Below the pieces are notes generated by a model. It saw only the letters and a program-made list of their open reading frames with translations, was not told the origin of the DNA and did not search any database. DNA of 64,000 nucleotides from Brassica napus (taxonomy: Eukaryota; Streptophyta; Magnoliopsida; Brassicales; Brassicaceae), in the NCBI RefSeq assembly GCF_020379485.1, contig NC_063444.1, positions 2,428,652-2,492,651 on the forward strand, in the 5' to 3' direction. Shown piece after piece: positions 1 through 14,815 of this stretch. Each line of letters opens with the position of its first letter. Position 1 is the stretch's first letter. A program made the translations under genes and the position numbers.

Positions 1-1880
1 GAAATTAAAATATTTTTTTAGAAGATAATATTCACGTAGAGTTGAAGCAAAGCAAAAAAAAAAAAAAGTAATGTTATTTCAATTATTAACGTGTTTTGTA
101 ACCTTATTATTAGCATATTGTTCATCTTTTTTGGGTATGAATGTTAAGTGGCAGATTCATCTCTAAAATATACTGTACACATATTTTCTCAATATGATAA
201 GAAGTTCAAGAATGGATTTTATTTTGCAATGACAAAATATATTTTATAGTTCATACGATGCTAGTAGTTAATATAAAGAGGATAGAGTAATAACGAACCA
301 AAATTTGAAGGCCATTTATTTTAGCAATGATTTCAATCCAAATAGCGAGACCACAAATGCAGATAAAGAATGGAACGTGTTGGAATGCACCAAATAAGTC
401 CATAACTAGGATCCAAGAAATGAGTTTGTCCAATACATATCAATCCAATTCTGGAGTAAATAACGAGGATGAACGAACATAAAACTAGCTCAGACGATTA
501 TTTGTAACCTTTGCTACTAATTACGAATGATAGGACCAACTTAACCAACCACAATTTGAGCGTTTTAATATTTTTTTAACCACCGACTTTCCTTCTCTGA
601 TTAATTTATTATCTAAGACCGTAATAGTAATTGTATCTCTCTCTCGTCTGTACTAAGATGTTCAATATGTTTGTAGTTGCGCACAATCGTTTCTTTACAT
701 AGAAGGAAAAAGATACAAGAAGATCATCTTATAGTTGACTGACCCAAAAAAAAGAAGATCTTATAGCCATCTCATCTAAGACGTAAACTACGATGAGGTA
801 TTGGTTGTCGAAGATACTGATCACATGTGGTTAATATGATTTTGTGTAGTGATATTAAATTAAATCGAACAAACACGTCTCTTTCATGTTTCAATACACA
901 AATGCTTAGGATGATTCACACCATGAAAAAAAAAAGCATCTACCGTGAGATTAGAGAACAATTTTTAGCTATAAAGATTTGAAAGAAGAATAATTTTTAA
1001 TCGGTAAAATCTAACCCAACCTATATTTACCATGGATGCAGTATGCATTATTTCCAAGTGATTATTTTAAATATCTCAATATGATTAAGACATTATGATT
1101 TCAGTTTTTTTGTAAGGTTCTGTAGTAAAGGATATTCAGGTTTCAAGGGTCTAGAATTGTATATAGCGATTTAATAAAGTGTTCGATCATAATTTATTAT
1201 TATATATATGCTCTCGCGATAGATAAATTAAAACAAAGCAAAAAGGTCGGTCTAGTCTTGTACATTGGTTACATTGTCTTTATCAAGATATAGAACAGAG
1301 GCACATGACCTTTTCGAAGCTTGTTTTTGCAACTTGTGGTATTGGCATGTTGTTGGGCTTTACAATTTGTTTAGAGATTTGGTCGTTAATGTATCTGCTC
1401 CAGCTGTTTTCCGAAATTGCCACACGGTTAACTAGATAAATTTAATGAGTCTTTATCAAGCTGCTTCATGTAAAAGATATCTTCAGATTATTGATGCTGT
1501 CACCGAAGTATTATTTTTCATGCCGATACCAGTTTCGTCAGCTCACATGCAAGATTGATTTGCTGAATATTTTCTCCCCATTTTAAGGGATAACTTAACA
1601 TGCCTAGGGCATAATGCAATCATCGAACAGTAGAGTCTGTTAGAGAAAACTCTATGTGATATTATTTCACAGTTACGAAAATCTCATATAAATATTAGAT
1701 AGGGTTTACATTTACGTTTGATTTAAATCTCTTTATTGGAAATACTCGTAAAACTATATAGGATATCGACATGTACAGGTACAACAATATATCAATTTAA
1801 GAAAATAATAAATTACATTTTCTATTATACATGAAGACAACCTTATTCTATCTTCCCATATCATGTTATCTATGAGTTGT
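1..1880. other. intergenic, no gene seen
   Basis: AT-rich DNA with only short chance reading frames. I see no protein motif, tRNA or clear transposon end in this stretch. Confidence 0.6.
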
Positions 1881-2121
1881 TAAGAGCATCTTTAACCCCA
1901 CAGCAAAATTTACTGTAAAATAAAATGAATTATGCAATTGTGAACAAACAAAGAAATCATTACTTCATAATCCACTCCATTTTATGGAGTAATGCTTTTT
2001 TGTTTATTCACAACTGCATAATCCACTATATTTTATGGAGTAATGTTTTTTTGTTTGTTCACAACTGCATATTCCACTCCATTTTACAGTAAATTTTGCA
2101 GTGGGGTTGGAGATGCTCTTA
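1881..2121. mobile_element. MITE with about 40-bp inverted termini (Tourist-like)
   Basis: The left end TAAGAGCATCTTTAACCCCA and the right end, read on the other strand as TAAGAGCATCTCCAACCCCA, match over roughly 40 bp. The outermost TAA/TTA may be a PIF/Harbinger-type target duplication rather than element sequence. The interior carries repeated units containing TTTTATGGAGTAATG followed by TTGTTTRTTCACAACTGCAT. No coding capacity. The inverted ends are seen directly; the family assignment is inferred from the TWA flanks and small size. Confidence 0.75.
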
Positions 2122-3023
2122 GGGCATCTCCAACCTTATTTCATTTTTGACTTCAAACTTTATTTTAGAGTAAAATATTCTCCAACTCCACTTCATATTC
2201 AACTCCAAAATAGAGTAATGGCTAAGGTTACTCCATTTATAGAGTACTCTCACCCTACCCCATTTTGGAGTTGAAATTTTTTTTATTTATGAAATGGTCA
2301 TTTTAATCTTGAATATTTTTATTTCATACTTAAATAATATTTAAAATAATACAATAACATGAAAATAAATATAATACTCCACAAAATATTATTTAATAGT
2401 TTTACATAAAAGAGGCATAAACTAATAAAAATCAAAACTAAACATAAATAATTTATAATATAATATAATATAGTACAAATAAGTGATTTAGTAATTCTGT
2501 AAACTGTTTTTGGAAACGATGAAGTATCGTTCAAACGGAATATATGATTTTGTTTATCTTGTAGGTCAACATTTCGATTGATAATATTTGTACTTGTTAA
2601 GCTTAATATATGCACAAATATTTGGATCAAGTACGTAATTTAAATTACAAAAAAAAACTTTGTTTTCTTATTTATGTTCTTTTAATGCATAATTTTGTTT
2701 TTGAATTAAGAAAATTGCATATGATGAAAATTACACCAATTGAAATTGGAAGAAAACTCTAACTGTATTTTTATTAATAAATATTTAATTTAAATAAAAT
2801 ATATTTTTATGAAAGTTTTGTAAATATAAAATAGTTGGTTTAATTGTTAAATTTTTATAAGTTGAAAGTACTAATAACAATTATTAACTAAATAAAAATG
2901 GAATCATTTATGAATATTTGTTTTGGAGTAAAAAATGAAGTAATACATTGGAGTAAAACTCAACTCCATTTTGGAGTTACACCATTTTGGAGTAAAAATT
3001 GGAGTAGTACATTAGAGATGCTC
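2122..3023. mobile_element. Tourist/PIF-Harbinger-like non-autonomous element, 0.9 kb
   Basis: It begins GGGCATCTCCAACC and ends, on the opposite strand, GAGCATCTCTAATG. It is flanked by direct TTA trinucleotides at 2119-2121 and 3024-3026, the hallmark duplication of PIF/Harbinger elements. Both arms are rich in ACTCCA/TGGAGT motifs that are inverted relative to each other (2160-2280 and 2925-3010). The central AT-rich part has no transposase. It abuts the MITE at 1881-2121, so one probably inserted at the TTA end of the other. Confidence 0.7.
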
Positions 3024-3472
3024 TTAGCTATAGATACCGAGAATACTTATGTTTTGATAATTTTAATACTTATCATAAAATAAATGTTATATAATTATAT
3101 ATCAAAATACCCTACAAGTTTAGACACTCATTCTAAACCTAAAATTTGTGGTAGTCTGGAAATTTGATGATAAATTTAAAACCGAAAAATAAAATTTTGT
3201 ATTTTTCCCTATATATAATTGATAAAGAAACTTATATGTAGGTTATAAAGCCCTTTCTAAAAAAAAAAAAAAACTTATATATGTAGGAAAATACACGAAA
3301 TGTTTCATTAGACGAAGCAACAGTCCAACACCGCATAAAAAGAAGACAACGAAGAACTTCTAGTGAGAGCATTTAAGTCGCGATACAACTCCAGTCCAGT
3401 CCATACGTTTATATTTTGGTAATGTAAATGATAACGATGAAAAGAATCACTAACTATCCAGTCTATCCATAA
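3024..3472. other. 3' flank of the KCS gene
   Basis: AT-rich spacer with no recognisable gene. It lies downstream of the minus-strand KCS stop codon and should contain its 3' UTR; I cannot place a poly(A) site. Confidence 0.5.
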
Positions 3473-4903
3473 TCATATATCGATCTCAACTGGATATTTG
3501 TGGAGGCAGTCTTCCCAAGGATTATTAGCAGAAGGCTTCACGTTACGAAGAGCCACCCAAACAGAACTATTACACTTAAACCCTGACCCCAATGCTATCT
3601 GCCAAATCCTATCTCCTTTCTTCATCCTCCCTTTAGCTTCAGTGTAAGCCAACTCATACCAAATAGAACTCGACGAGGTATTACCAAACCTATGTAATGT
3701 CATTCTTGATGCTTCAACGTGTAGCGGAGACAAATGAAGATTCTTCTCAAGTTCATCTATAAGCGCTCTACCACCCGCATGGATACAAAAATGCTCGAAA
3801 GCCAGCTTGAAATCTGGCATGTAATGCTTGATCTTGGGGTCGAAAAACTTCTTTCTAACGAACGTTACAAAGAAGCGAAGCTTCTCACGTATGGGAAGAA
3901 CAAGTGGACCCAACGTTGCGATATTGATCTTTAACGTTCTTGCAGCCACCATAGGTAGATCCTTCGACAAGGAAACTCCGACCAAACCATCTTCATCATC
4001 TTCTTGTGTAGCGCATCCGTACGACCGGTCGTCTGACCCGGTATGGACCCGCACCGTGTGAACAAGCTTGTATTTAGCGCGTTTTCGGTCTCTAGACATG
4101 TTAGAAAGCAAAACCGCAGCCCCACCCACCCGGAACAAACAGTTTGTAACCAACATCGATTTGTTGTTACCTAAGTACAAGTTCTGAGTGATGTTCTCGG
4201 TGCTGACCACTAGAGCATAAGTGTTCCTATGAACTTGTAACAAACTCTTAGCGACATCTATAGCTATAACGCCAGCACTACACCCCATCCCACCAAGATT
4301 CAAGCTCTTTATATTATCCCTAAGTTTATATTTGTTAACAATAATAGTAGCTAACGAAGGAGTAGGATTAAAAGTGCTAGAGTTCACCACTAAGATACCT
4401 ATATCACTCGGGCTAACTCCAGTGTTGCGGAGAACATTATCGACCGCTCCTAGTATAACGTCCGTAGTCTCTTTACGTGACCCGGTCATCGTTTGCTCTA
4501 ACGGCAAGCAATGTAGACCTTCAGGTATGTAAGTCTCTTGGCCTAGACCGGACCGTTCTAGAATCTTCTCGACGAAGTCCATCAAGTAATCGTGCTCGCC
4601 TGTCTTCGCCCACATGCCTTGCTCGCGTATAACTCTCACGTGGCTCATGATCTTCTTGACGCTGACTTTGAGATGAGACGGTGGGAGGTAGCAGCTGAAG
4701 TCAACTAGGTAAACGGGTTTGGGCCGGTTCATGATGTAAAGCGTCCAACCGAGAATGAGAGAGATGGTGAACATGGTTAGGGATGTGGATTTTTTTTCTA
4801 GGTAGAGGTAAAAGCTGTGGAGATCTTGTGTGGAGAGACTAGAAGCTTTCATGGCTATAGCAGCCATTAATGGGATGAAACAGAGCTTCATTGAGGAATA
4901 CAT
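3473..4903 (-). CDS. KCS16: 3-ketoacyl-CoA synthase, KCS16-like
   Basis: Condensing enzyme of the endoplasmic-reticulum fatty-acid elongase: it joins malonyl-CoA to a long acyl-CoA to extend very-long-chain fatty acids for waxes and other lipids. It is a single exon of 476 residues. Two N-terminal hydrophobic segments (about residues 6-18 and 43-58) precede the FAE1/thiolase-like domain. The catalytic triad is intact: Cys208 in GGMGCSAG, His375 in HAGG and Asn408 in GNTSSSS. The open frame continues 87 codons upstream to 5164, but a TATA box at 4989-4995 and the family's usual N-terminus favour the ATG at 4903. Position beside ALDH3I1 and CAD5 supports orthology with Arabidopsis KCS16 (At4g34250). 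Which elongation step it serves cannot be read from the sequence. Confidence 0.9.
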   Translation of the reverse strand: MYSSMKLCFIPLMAAIAMKASSLSTQDLHSFYLYLEKKSTSLTMFTISLILGWTLYIMNRPKPVYLVDFSCYLPPSHLKVSVKKIMSHVRVIREQGMWAKTGEHDYLMDFVEKILERSGLGQETYIPEGLHCLPLEQTMTGSRKETTDVILGAVDNVLRNTGVSPSDIGILVVNSSTFNPTPSLATIIVNKYKLRDNIKSLNLGGMGCSAGVIAIDVAKSLLQVHRNTYALVVSTENITQNLYLGNNKSMLVTNCLFRVGGAAVLLSNMSRDRKRAKYKLVHTVRVHTGSDDRSYGCATQEDDEDGLVGVSLSKDLPMVAARTLKINIATLGPLVLPIREKLRFFVTFVRKKFFDPKIKHYMPDFKLAFEHFCIHAGGRALIDELEKNLHLSPLHVEASRMTLHRFGNTSSSSIWYELAYTEAKGRMKKGDRIWQIALGSGFKCNSSVWVALRNVKPSANNPWEDCLHKYPVEIDI

Positions 4904-4988
4904 TTTACTGATATATATATATGATATATCGCCCGTTTTGTCTTTAAACTCTTTGGTGTGGTCTCTGTTCGTTCTGACTCGTATTACA

Positions 4989-4995
4989 TTTATAG
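4989..4995 (-). promoter_or_regulatory. TATA box of the KCS gene
   Basis: CTATAAA on the minus strand, 86 bases upstream of the ATG at 4903. This fits a transcription start near 4960 and a leader of about 60 nt. It argues against the longer in-frame start at 5164, which lies upstream of this box. Confidence 0.55.
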
Positions 4996-5164
4996 AGGTT
5001 GATTGAGTAAAAAGAGAGGACAATAATATGAAAGAGAGGTAGGGAGACAGTTTGCATGCAGTTAATGTAAAATATATAAATAAGAGACATGTTAAATTTT
5101 TTCTTCTGGTAGTGTTTTGTTTGGATAACGACTTAAGCCGACAATCCGATTCAAACGTTTTCAT

Positions 5165-7280
5165 ATAGTTTATGTAGTCTTGCTAGAAAATTGGATTTTT
5201 CCAGGCTCGGTTTCGTAGCAAGTATGCATTATTGATGTTAACCTGTCTAGATTCTGGCCTATCTATTTATTAAAAGGTGAATTAGTTATAGGCGTAATTT
5301 GTCAATGATTAATTGAATCACACATTGCTAATTATAAAGATATTGAATTTGAACCTCATATTTCATGATGATTAGAAACATAAGAAAAGAATCAAGATGT
5401 GCATTTTATCTAGAAATTTGTAGGCCATTTGCATTGTTTAGTGTAAAAGAGTCATTAACGAATCATAAGATCAATGTTAACACTAATATGGAGTCACATT
5501 TAAACTCCAATACCAACCCCAAGAAAGGAGGAATGAAGGATAAAAAGCTTACACAAACCAAGAAAGTCACCTAGCTGGAAAGCAAAGGCTTAGTTAGGTG
5601 CAACCCCAGGCTAGGATTTTACCGAGCAATATGGAAACCTATATTCTTATTACAAAGTCAAATATATATGGATGGATACACTATGCTAGTCTTGTAGGTT
5701 CACTCTCAATAGTGGAGAATGATGACACGTGTTCGATTGAGGACAGAAATAGATGCACGCGCGAAGATACTTTTGGCCAACGGTATCATATCGATCACGT
5801 AACTCTCAGACATTGATCATTGCCTAAGATTGACCACTGTAAACAGAAAAACATGAAATCAACAACTCATGGTAAAACATGAGTTGTTTGACAAAAAAAA
5901 AACAACTCATGGTAAATACGATTTCAAATGTTTCATGCATAAAAATTAGTTTTTGGTAGTTTGAAAGTTCACTATGTTAATTGAGTGACTAGTAGATTTG
6001 AATCTTCTTGCTGCATATCCAATTATCATAGTCCTTGAAGATGCAGTAAATGATCATATCCCATACTCCTACTTAAGCTATAACACGTACATGTGCATTT
6101 TCTCAAATAAACAATTAGTAATTTTTTACCCAACAACTCAAGGTACTAAATGCGAGTGAACAAACAACCACCTATCTTTTTACTCATGTCCGTCAAATAA
6201 GCATTTATTTGCTTAGGTTTTTTTTTCTAAAAAAAAAAAAAAATTAAAAAGTAAACCAATTGCGGACCGCCACGAGTCAGTGGGGCATGTGAACAGTGTA
6301 AAAAACTTACTAAAATCGGTTCTTAATTAGTAGTTTTTGTAACCGATCCTTAAAGGTTTTATGGAGGCCCACGCACTAAGGACCTCACTAAAGACCCCGG
6401 ATAATCATGCTCTAAGAATTCAGAAAACTAAGACATTGTCAGGAACAAGGGTTTTACCTCTTTTTAGTTTTTGTATTGGTAGGTGTTTTCCTGCCCCATG
6501 TGCAGTAAGAAATTTTTTTAATCTAACTTATATTTAAAAATAAATTTTATTAAATATTATAGATTTTACTATTTTCTTACTAATATTTAATATAGATTTG
6601 ATATATATTAAATCAATTTGTATAAAACTAATAAAAATGATATAAAATTGTATAATTATCAAAAATTTAGCCTAAAAAATATTTATTAAATTTGTAGATA
6701 TATAAGAAACTAATTTTCTTACGATTAGATATTTAAATTTTTTAAAAAATTGTAGAAATTTTTGAAAGTTTTAATAATACAAATTGTATAATTATACAAA
6801 AATAATAATATTTCGAAACTTGAAATGTTATATATGAATACATATTTATTTTATAGATAATGTATGAGCTATTGCCATATTTTAAAAAAGTTTACCAAAA
6901 ATAAATATCAATATTAAATGTAATATATGAATTATTACCATATTCTAATAAATTTACCAAAAGTATAAATCAACATTAAATGAAATTATCCATGACATAT
7001 TTTTCCGGAAGTCATATCATCAATTTCAGTAGCTATGTTATATTTGTTTTGTGAAATTGATTGTAAAGAGAACATGTGGCAAAATCACTTCTCAAATATA
7101 GTTTAGGGGATTTATTTAAGCCAATATTTTTTGAGTACGTCGCATATTGAAATATCATAACCTTAACAAAATCTAACAGTTTTGGTATATATTTAGCAGA
7201 GAAACAAAATACACTTCAGGCAGAAGTAAGGATTTCCTCGAGGAATAATAAAGATACCTAACACTTCATGATATAAGACA
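5165..7280. other. intergenic, KCS upstream region
   Basis: Contains the KCS promoter side and AT-rich DNA. A degenerate MITE remnant lies around 6260-6418: it ends GGATAATCATGCTCTAAG, the same end as the remnant near 15034, and holds an ACCGATCCTTAA segment related to one near 13650. No gene is recognised. Confidence 0.5.
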
Positions 7281-7283
7281 CTA

Positions 7284-8388
7284 AGGGGGGGGCTTATTCA
7301 AACAAGAATTTGTATAGAATTTAGTGATTTTAAAAGTTGATGGACTTTTAAAAGTTAAGTAAACTTAACAAATAGTTTACATAGATTTCCATTGATTGTG
7401 ATTGATCTTCATAGATTTGCATACATTTTGTATTTTTTTTTATAAATCCTTTTAAGGAAATATGTAAAAATTCTTTTAGAAAACTTTCCAATTTTTTAAA
7501 AGCTCTCTGTAAATAGAGACGATAGTAATAGATGATATACAGGTCAGAGATGATGTACAACAAGTCCCTGAGAAATCTTCGTGGCCGAATCAAGTCACAA
7601 GATCGATCGAGATCAACTCTTGAGGGTAATCTATTGTGGCTATCTTGGACCTCCTGTTGCTACGTACGATTGGAATCGATGTTCCTTAGTAACACTAGTA
7701 GCTATGAGTTGAGCCACCTGAGTCCTTCCTTTACCCACATGATCCAATTTCCACTACGAAAAGACACAAGGAGATGATGAATGTTTCGGAAATGATAAAT
7801 GAGTGTTGGGTAGTTTTCTGTCCATGGCAACGATAGGAGCTGCGCCTCGAAGAATGAGTTGGTAGAAAGAAGGATCGTCAGCCATGAAAGACAGCTTTCC
7901 ACCACTATTGTTTACGCTATTCTGCCAAGATGATGACACTCAAGCATTGATGCTTCTTGTTATGGTATAAGAACATCATCGCTGCTTTTTTTTCTTTGTA
8001 TGTGATTTTCTTCTTGTTACAGTTTTGAAATAAATGGGCAAATGTTGAAATTATTTTACTTGTTTGTGTAACGCTACGGAATCAAAAGTGTGTTTTCTAT
8101 TATATGAATTTTAAAACTCTTATGGGTATACATCAAATTTTCAAAGTTGAGTCTCATGAGTAAAAAAGTAAAGAATTTATATCCCAATAACAATAGAGTT
8201 TGATTGAATTAAAAAATCAATCATAAGTAAACTTTTTGAATAACAAAAAATTTTGAATGGATTTTAAAAATCTTTAAACCAATAACAATGAAGTTTACTA
8301 AGAATTTAAAATTCCATCTACCAATAATGATGGATTTTCAAAATTTTATAATTCACCTAGACTCTATCTACCAATAACCCCCCCCCTC
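7284..8388. mobile_element. non-autonomous DNA transposon with G-run termini and a foreign-looking core
   Basis: The left end reads GGGGGGGGCTTATTCAAACA; the right end, read inverted, is GGGGGGGTTATTGGTAGATA. The arms (7290-7500 and 8090-8388) are AT-rich and carry GATTTT/AAAATC runs. The core at about 7525-7965 is more GC-balanced and keeps short open stretches on both strands, but no family is recognisable. Exact ends and target duplication are not resolved because of the homopolymer termini. The core may be decayed transposase or captured host DNA. Confidence 0.5.
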
Positions 8389-9185
8389 ATAAATGTTAAT
8401 TTATCTACTACTATATGGCAAAATAATGAATTGCATAGAGTGGAGAAGTACATACAAGTCATTTATGGGAAAAACTGTATTCATATCATTTTGCAGTCAC
8501 AATTAAAAGCGGAGGAATGGTGCGCAGATCTCAATATTGAAGTAAATATAGTTGGGCAGAACCATATATTTGATAATGTATCCATAAGTTCCTCGTATTA
8601 AATTACACAATTTGTGTTTGATAAGGACTTGGAGTGTGACGTGCGAGACAAAAGCATGGTCCGGTTAAAATAATTGTTTATTCGATTCCTAACTTCTTCT
8701 TTTTTGTCAAATCTCCACCATATCTGGAGTTCAATCGAGTTTCCCATAACACTTCACAGTTGTTATCATTAATGCATACCAATGTTTCAAATTTTTGATA
8801 AACCGATAACGGAGGGTTTGGAGTGGACTCATAGTTCGGATATGTATTTTATACGTTTAACAGTTAATCAAGGTAGTTAAAAAGATGATGTTATTTAACC
8901 ATTAATTATTTATTTACTTTTTCTTTCTATATATGTTAAAATATGTTGTCTGGCGCCGATCAATCCTTGTAATAAAAGTTAATTAACCGGATGTCTATAT
9001 GAAAACAGAAAACTCATGAATCATGTGAAGGGTTTTTTTTTGAAGAAATACAATGACAATACAGCTTGGTGTGGCCATCTGGAGCATATCGAGGGATTGA
9101 CCAAGGTGGTCTCTGTGGTAGTTCGGCGTGACCATGTTAATTAATGCAAGGTTTGTTGTAATGAAATGAGCTGTGGTAATGCCAG
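8389..9185. other. intergenic
   Basis: No reading frame, RNA gene or transposon end is convincing here. The last nine bases (9177-9185) form the left target duplication of the following element. Confidence 0.5.
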
Positions 9186-9701
9186 GTAGGCCTGGAACTT
9201 TTATCCGAGATCCGGATTCGATCCGGATCCGATCCGAAAATCAGGATATCTGGAGGGGCCGAATCCGGATCCGGATAATAAAATGTTGGATCCGTCAAAG
9301 TCGGATTCGGATCCGGATATTTTAATTTTTTAGTCCGGATATCCGGATTCGTAAGTTTTATTAATAATTATTTCAAAAATAGTAATATCTATATATAAAA
9401 ACTAATTTTATTTAATATACTTTTATTTTTATAATAGTATATATAAATTTTATGTAAATTTTGTAATATTATACATATAAATAATTAAAAACATTATATA
9501 TATTTTTATTTTTAAATTATTGTTAATATTTTATATATATTGATATTATTTATTTATTTATTTTAAGGATCCAAATCCGGGTCCGGATATCAGCCAGATA
9601 TTACAATTTTTAGAAGGATATCCGACATCCGGATATCCGAGAACCCCGGATCCGGATCCGGATACTTTAAAATTGTCCGGATACCCGATCCGTCCCAGGC
9701 C
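9186..9701. mobile_element. inverted-repeat element rich in GGATCCGGATAT motifs (Mutator-like MITE)
   Basis: TAATGCCAG occurs immediately left (9177-9185) and right (9702-9710), a 9-bp direct repeat typical of Mutator-like insertions. The termini are GTAGGCCTGGAAC and, inverted, GGCCTGGGACGGATC. Both arms (9205-9350 and 9570-9690) are crowded with CCGGAT/ATCCGG palindromes around an AT-rich centre. No coding capacity. The direct repeat and arms are seen directly; the superfamily is inferred from the 9-bp length. Confidence 0.7.
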
Positions 9702-9710
9702 TAATGCCAG

Positions 9711-10172
9711 TAGCCTTTTGCGAGATTTTCAACTAAAGCATTAAAACAAAATATGAATCCAAGTTTACAAAAAAAAAAAAAAAATATGAATCCAAATACT
9801 TTGCATTATATAGATTTTTTTACATCTTGAGCCCGCAACAACATTGATTTTTGGAGACTCTGTCAAATGTTTTTGTTATTATTAGAACTGCACGTCAAAT
9901 ATTACCGTTCGGACACTAAATCATGCGGCACAGTGATTGAGTTTAGAATCCGATCATATCATTTGCTAGTTCAAATGAAGAACTAAACTATGCTCAGATA
10001 TGGATTATTAATCAATACTATTATGTTATAATTTTCAAGTACAACCACGCCTCAACGGGAGGTAATATTTTTATTCATACCCTAATCTTTGCATTGATCT
10101 TATCTCTCCATATGAAATATTCAATTTTCTCAGTTGTAATATTCCAGCAACTTCAGTGACAATAACATGTGA
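9711..10172. other. intergenic, 3' side of ALDH3I1
   Basis: AT-rich spacer with an A16 run near 9768. It should include the ALDH3I1 3' UTR next to 10172. No other gene is seen. Confidence 0.5.
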
Positions 10173-13086
<2,914 letters not shown>

Positions 13087-13764
13087 AACTTTGTTTGTTT
13101 CAGTTAATAATTTGGCTGACAAGCAAATTGGCTGTTGTTTTTCTATTAGAGAAGAAGAGAAGTTTGAAGCTTGTGGTGGTGGTGATACGAGGAGAGACGT
13201 GTGGGCAGATGAGTGTGTGTTAAAAGCGTTGGACCCATTTACAGCCACAAGTCCGCGTAACATCAAATATGCGATGTAACCCGGAGATAACGAGACTCAC
13301 ATGTTCTGGTCTCTTTCTGTTTCTGGTTGATCGATTTCGACGGTCCCTTGATGATTCGTGAATTTACATTTGGTACTTTGTACCGGTTCGAATCCAACTC
13401 GGTCTAATGGTTTTTCCTAACCGTATTTTCTAATGATAATGGGCCTGAGAAACATTACCAGGCTTGAGTTGATTGTAAGACCCAATCACATAAGCCCATT
13501 AATAAAGACCTTAGACAATATAATAAACATTGCCAAACTTCAACCGGTTACATATAGGAATACTAAGACCATAATTATCCCAGTTTCTAAGATAGGTTTT
13601 TAAACAAAAGAAGTCATTTAAGTAAATCAAAAAGAAAAGAAATAAGGATAACCGATCCTTAATTAAGCGTTTTTGGAACCGATCGCAAAGGGGGCTCTTA
13701 TTACACGTGTTAGCTTTTGTGACTTTTTGTTTTTTTTTCCTTTCTTCCTCCAAATCGATTTGCA
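13087..13764. other. spacer between two head-to-head starts
   Basis: Lies between the ALDH3I1 start (minus) and the start of the broken gene at 13765 (plus), so it should carry both promoters. The in-frame extension of ALDH3I1 exon 1 up to 13266 is probably leader. A MITE fragment with ACCGATCCTTAATTAAG sits near 13652. Confidence 0.45.
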
Positions 13765-14815
13765 ATGGCCGACGAAGATTTCCAGTCTCGCGTCGAGAGG
13801 ATCTTCAGATCTCTCACCTTCTCCCGCTCCACGTCTTCTACTACCTCCACGTCTTATGCCGCCGCTGCGGCAAACGCAATCGGGCTCGGTGTGGTCTCTC
13901 TCCGGCGCAGAAGTGGAGAAGCGGGAGTGGAAGCGAGAGCAGCTTGCTTCGTACGATAGGGAAGAGATGCCTTGTGCGTCATCGTTCGACGAGATTCTGA
14001 GGCAGCAAAGGATCTCGAGCACTGATCGGAAGGAGGGTGAGGAAGGTGGTGACAAGGATTTTGGTGATGAGGATGATGATTGGAGCATCAGAGCATCCAT
14101 GGGCCTTGAACGTACTCTCGATGATGAGGTATAATCAATTCTTCTTTAAATTGTTTTGGTTAGGTAACGATTGTGCAAGTTAGGAAACACTTGAGTAAAA
14201 CTAGGGAACAATTGAATTCATATGTATTCATATCACTAGTCTGGAAGATCGTTAGGTTTTGTAGTATGTGAACTTTCAACACAATGATCTTGATATGAAC
14301 CTTTGTTCACACATGAAGAATTAAAAGATTTAGGCTAAGGTTCGTATCAGTTTGAATTAATTTTAATCTCCAAGAGAGATTTAGCTTAGTGTTAAGAGAA
14401 ATGGTAGCCTAAATTTTCTAATTCTTTTGCAAATTAAAAGGTTCGTATCAGTTTCCAATTGAAGGTTCTTGAATTTTCAATTTTTATTGTTAACAGTCGT
14501 AGGCTTAGTAGGAGAACATCTCCTTTTCTTTGATACTAAGCATTGTTTCTATACCTTTTGCTGTGAAACAATTTTTTTTTAAATTCATAAACCATTGAAA
14601 CAATTCTTCATGGCTTGAAATTTTTGCTTCTTGACGCAGGACGAAGAAGATGAGTATGATAAGGTCACACTAGGGAAAGAGGATGGTGGTAAAGGCGTGT
14701 CTATGGAAGATGCCATTTCGAGACCTTGTGGTGTGCGGATTCGGGACCCTCGTGCTTACCATGCTGCTGCAAAACTGAGGTTGAAGGAAGATGAACTCGA
14801 GGCCAACAAGTAAGG
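13765..14815 (+). pseudogene. truncated, frameshifted copy of a conserved plant acidic protein gene
   Basis: Exon 1 starts MADEDFQSRVERIF at 13765, an N-terminus I associate with a conserved plant protein of unknown function. After about 40 residues the recognisable continuation (VWSLSGAEVEKREWKREQL) moves to another frame near 13880-13890, implying an indel. Exon 1 ends at a GT donor near 14129; exon 2 follows a CAG acceptor at 14639 and encodes DEEDEYDKV...RDPRAYHAAAKLRLKED. The frame stops at TAA in CAACAAGTAAGG, which itself looks like a splice donor, so the rest of the gene appears to be missing; only repeats follow. It could still be transcribed. Function is unknown and the frameshift might be a sequencing error. 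Confidence 0.6.

Noticed and set aside
2319..2630. 103-codon minus-strand hydrophobic frame
   Set aside because: Lies in the AT-rich interior of a non-autonomous element; composition alone explains the Ile/Leu/Tyr-rich translation.
4904..5164. 87-codon in-frame N-terminal extension of the KCS gene
   Set aside because: A TATA box lies inside it at 4989-4995 and the extension matches no known KCS N-terminus; the ATG at 4903 gives the usual family start.
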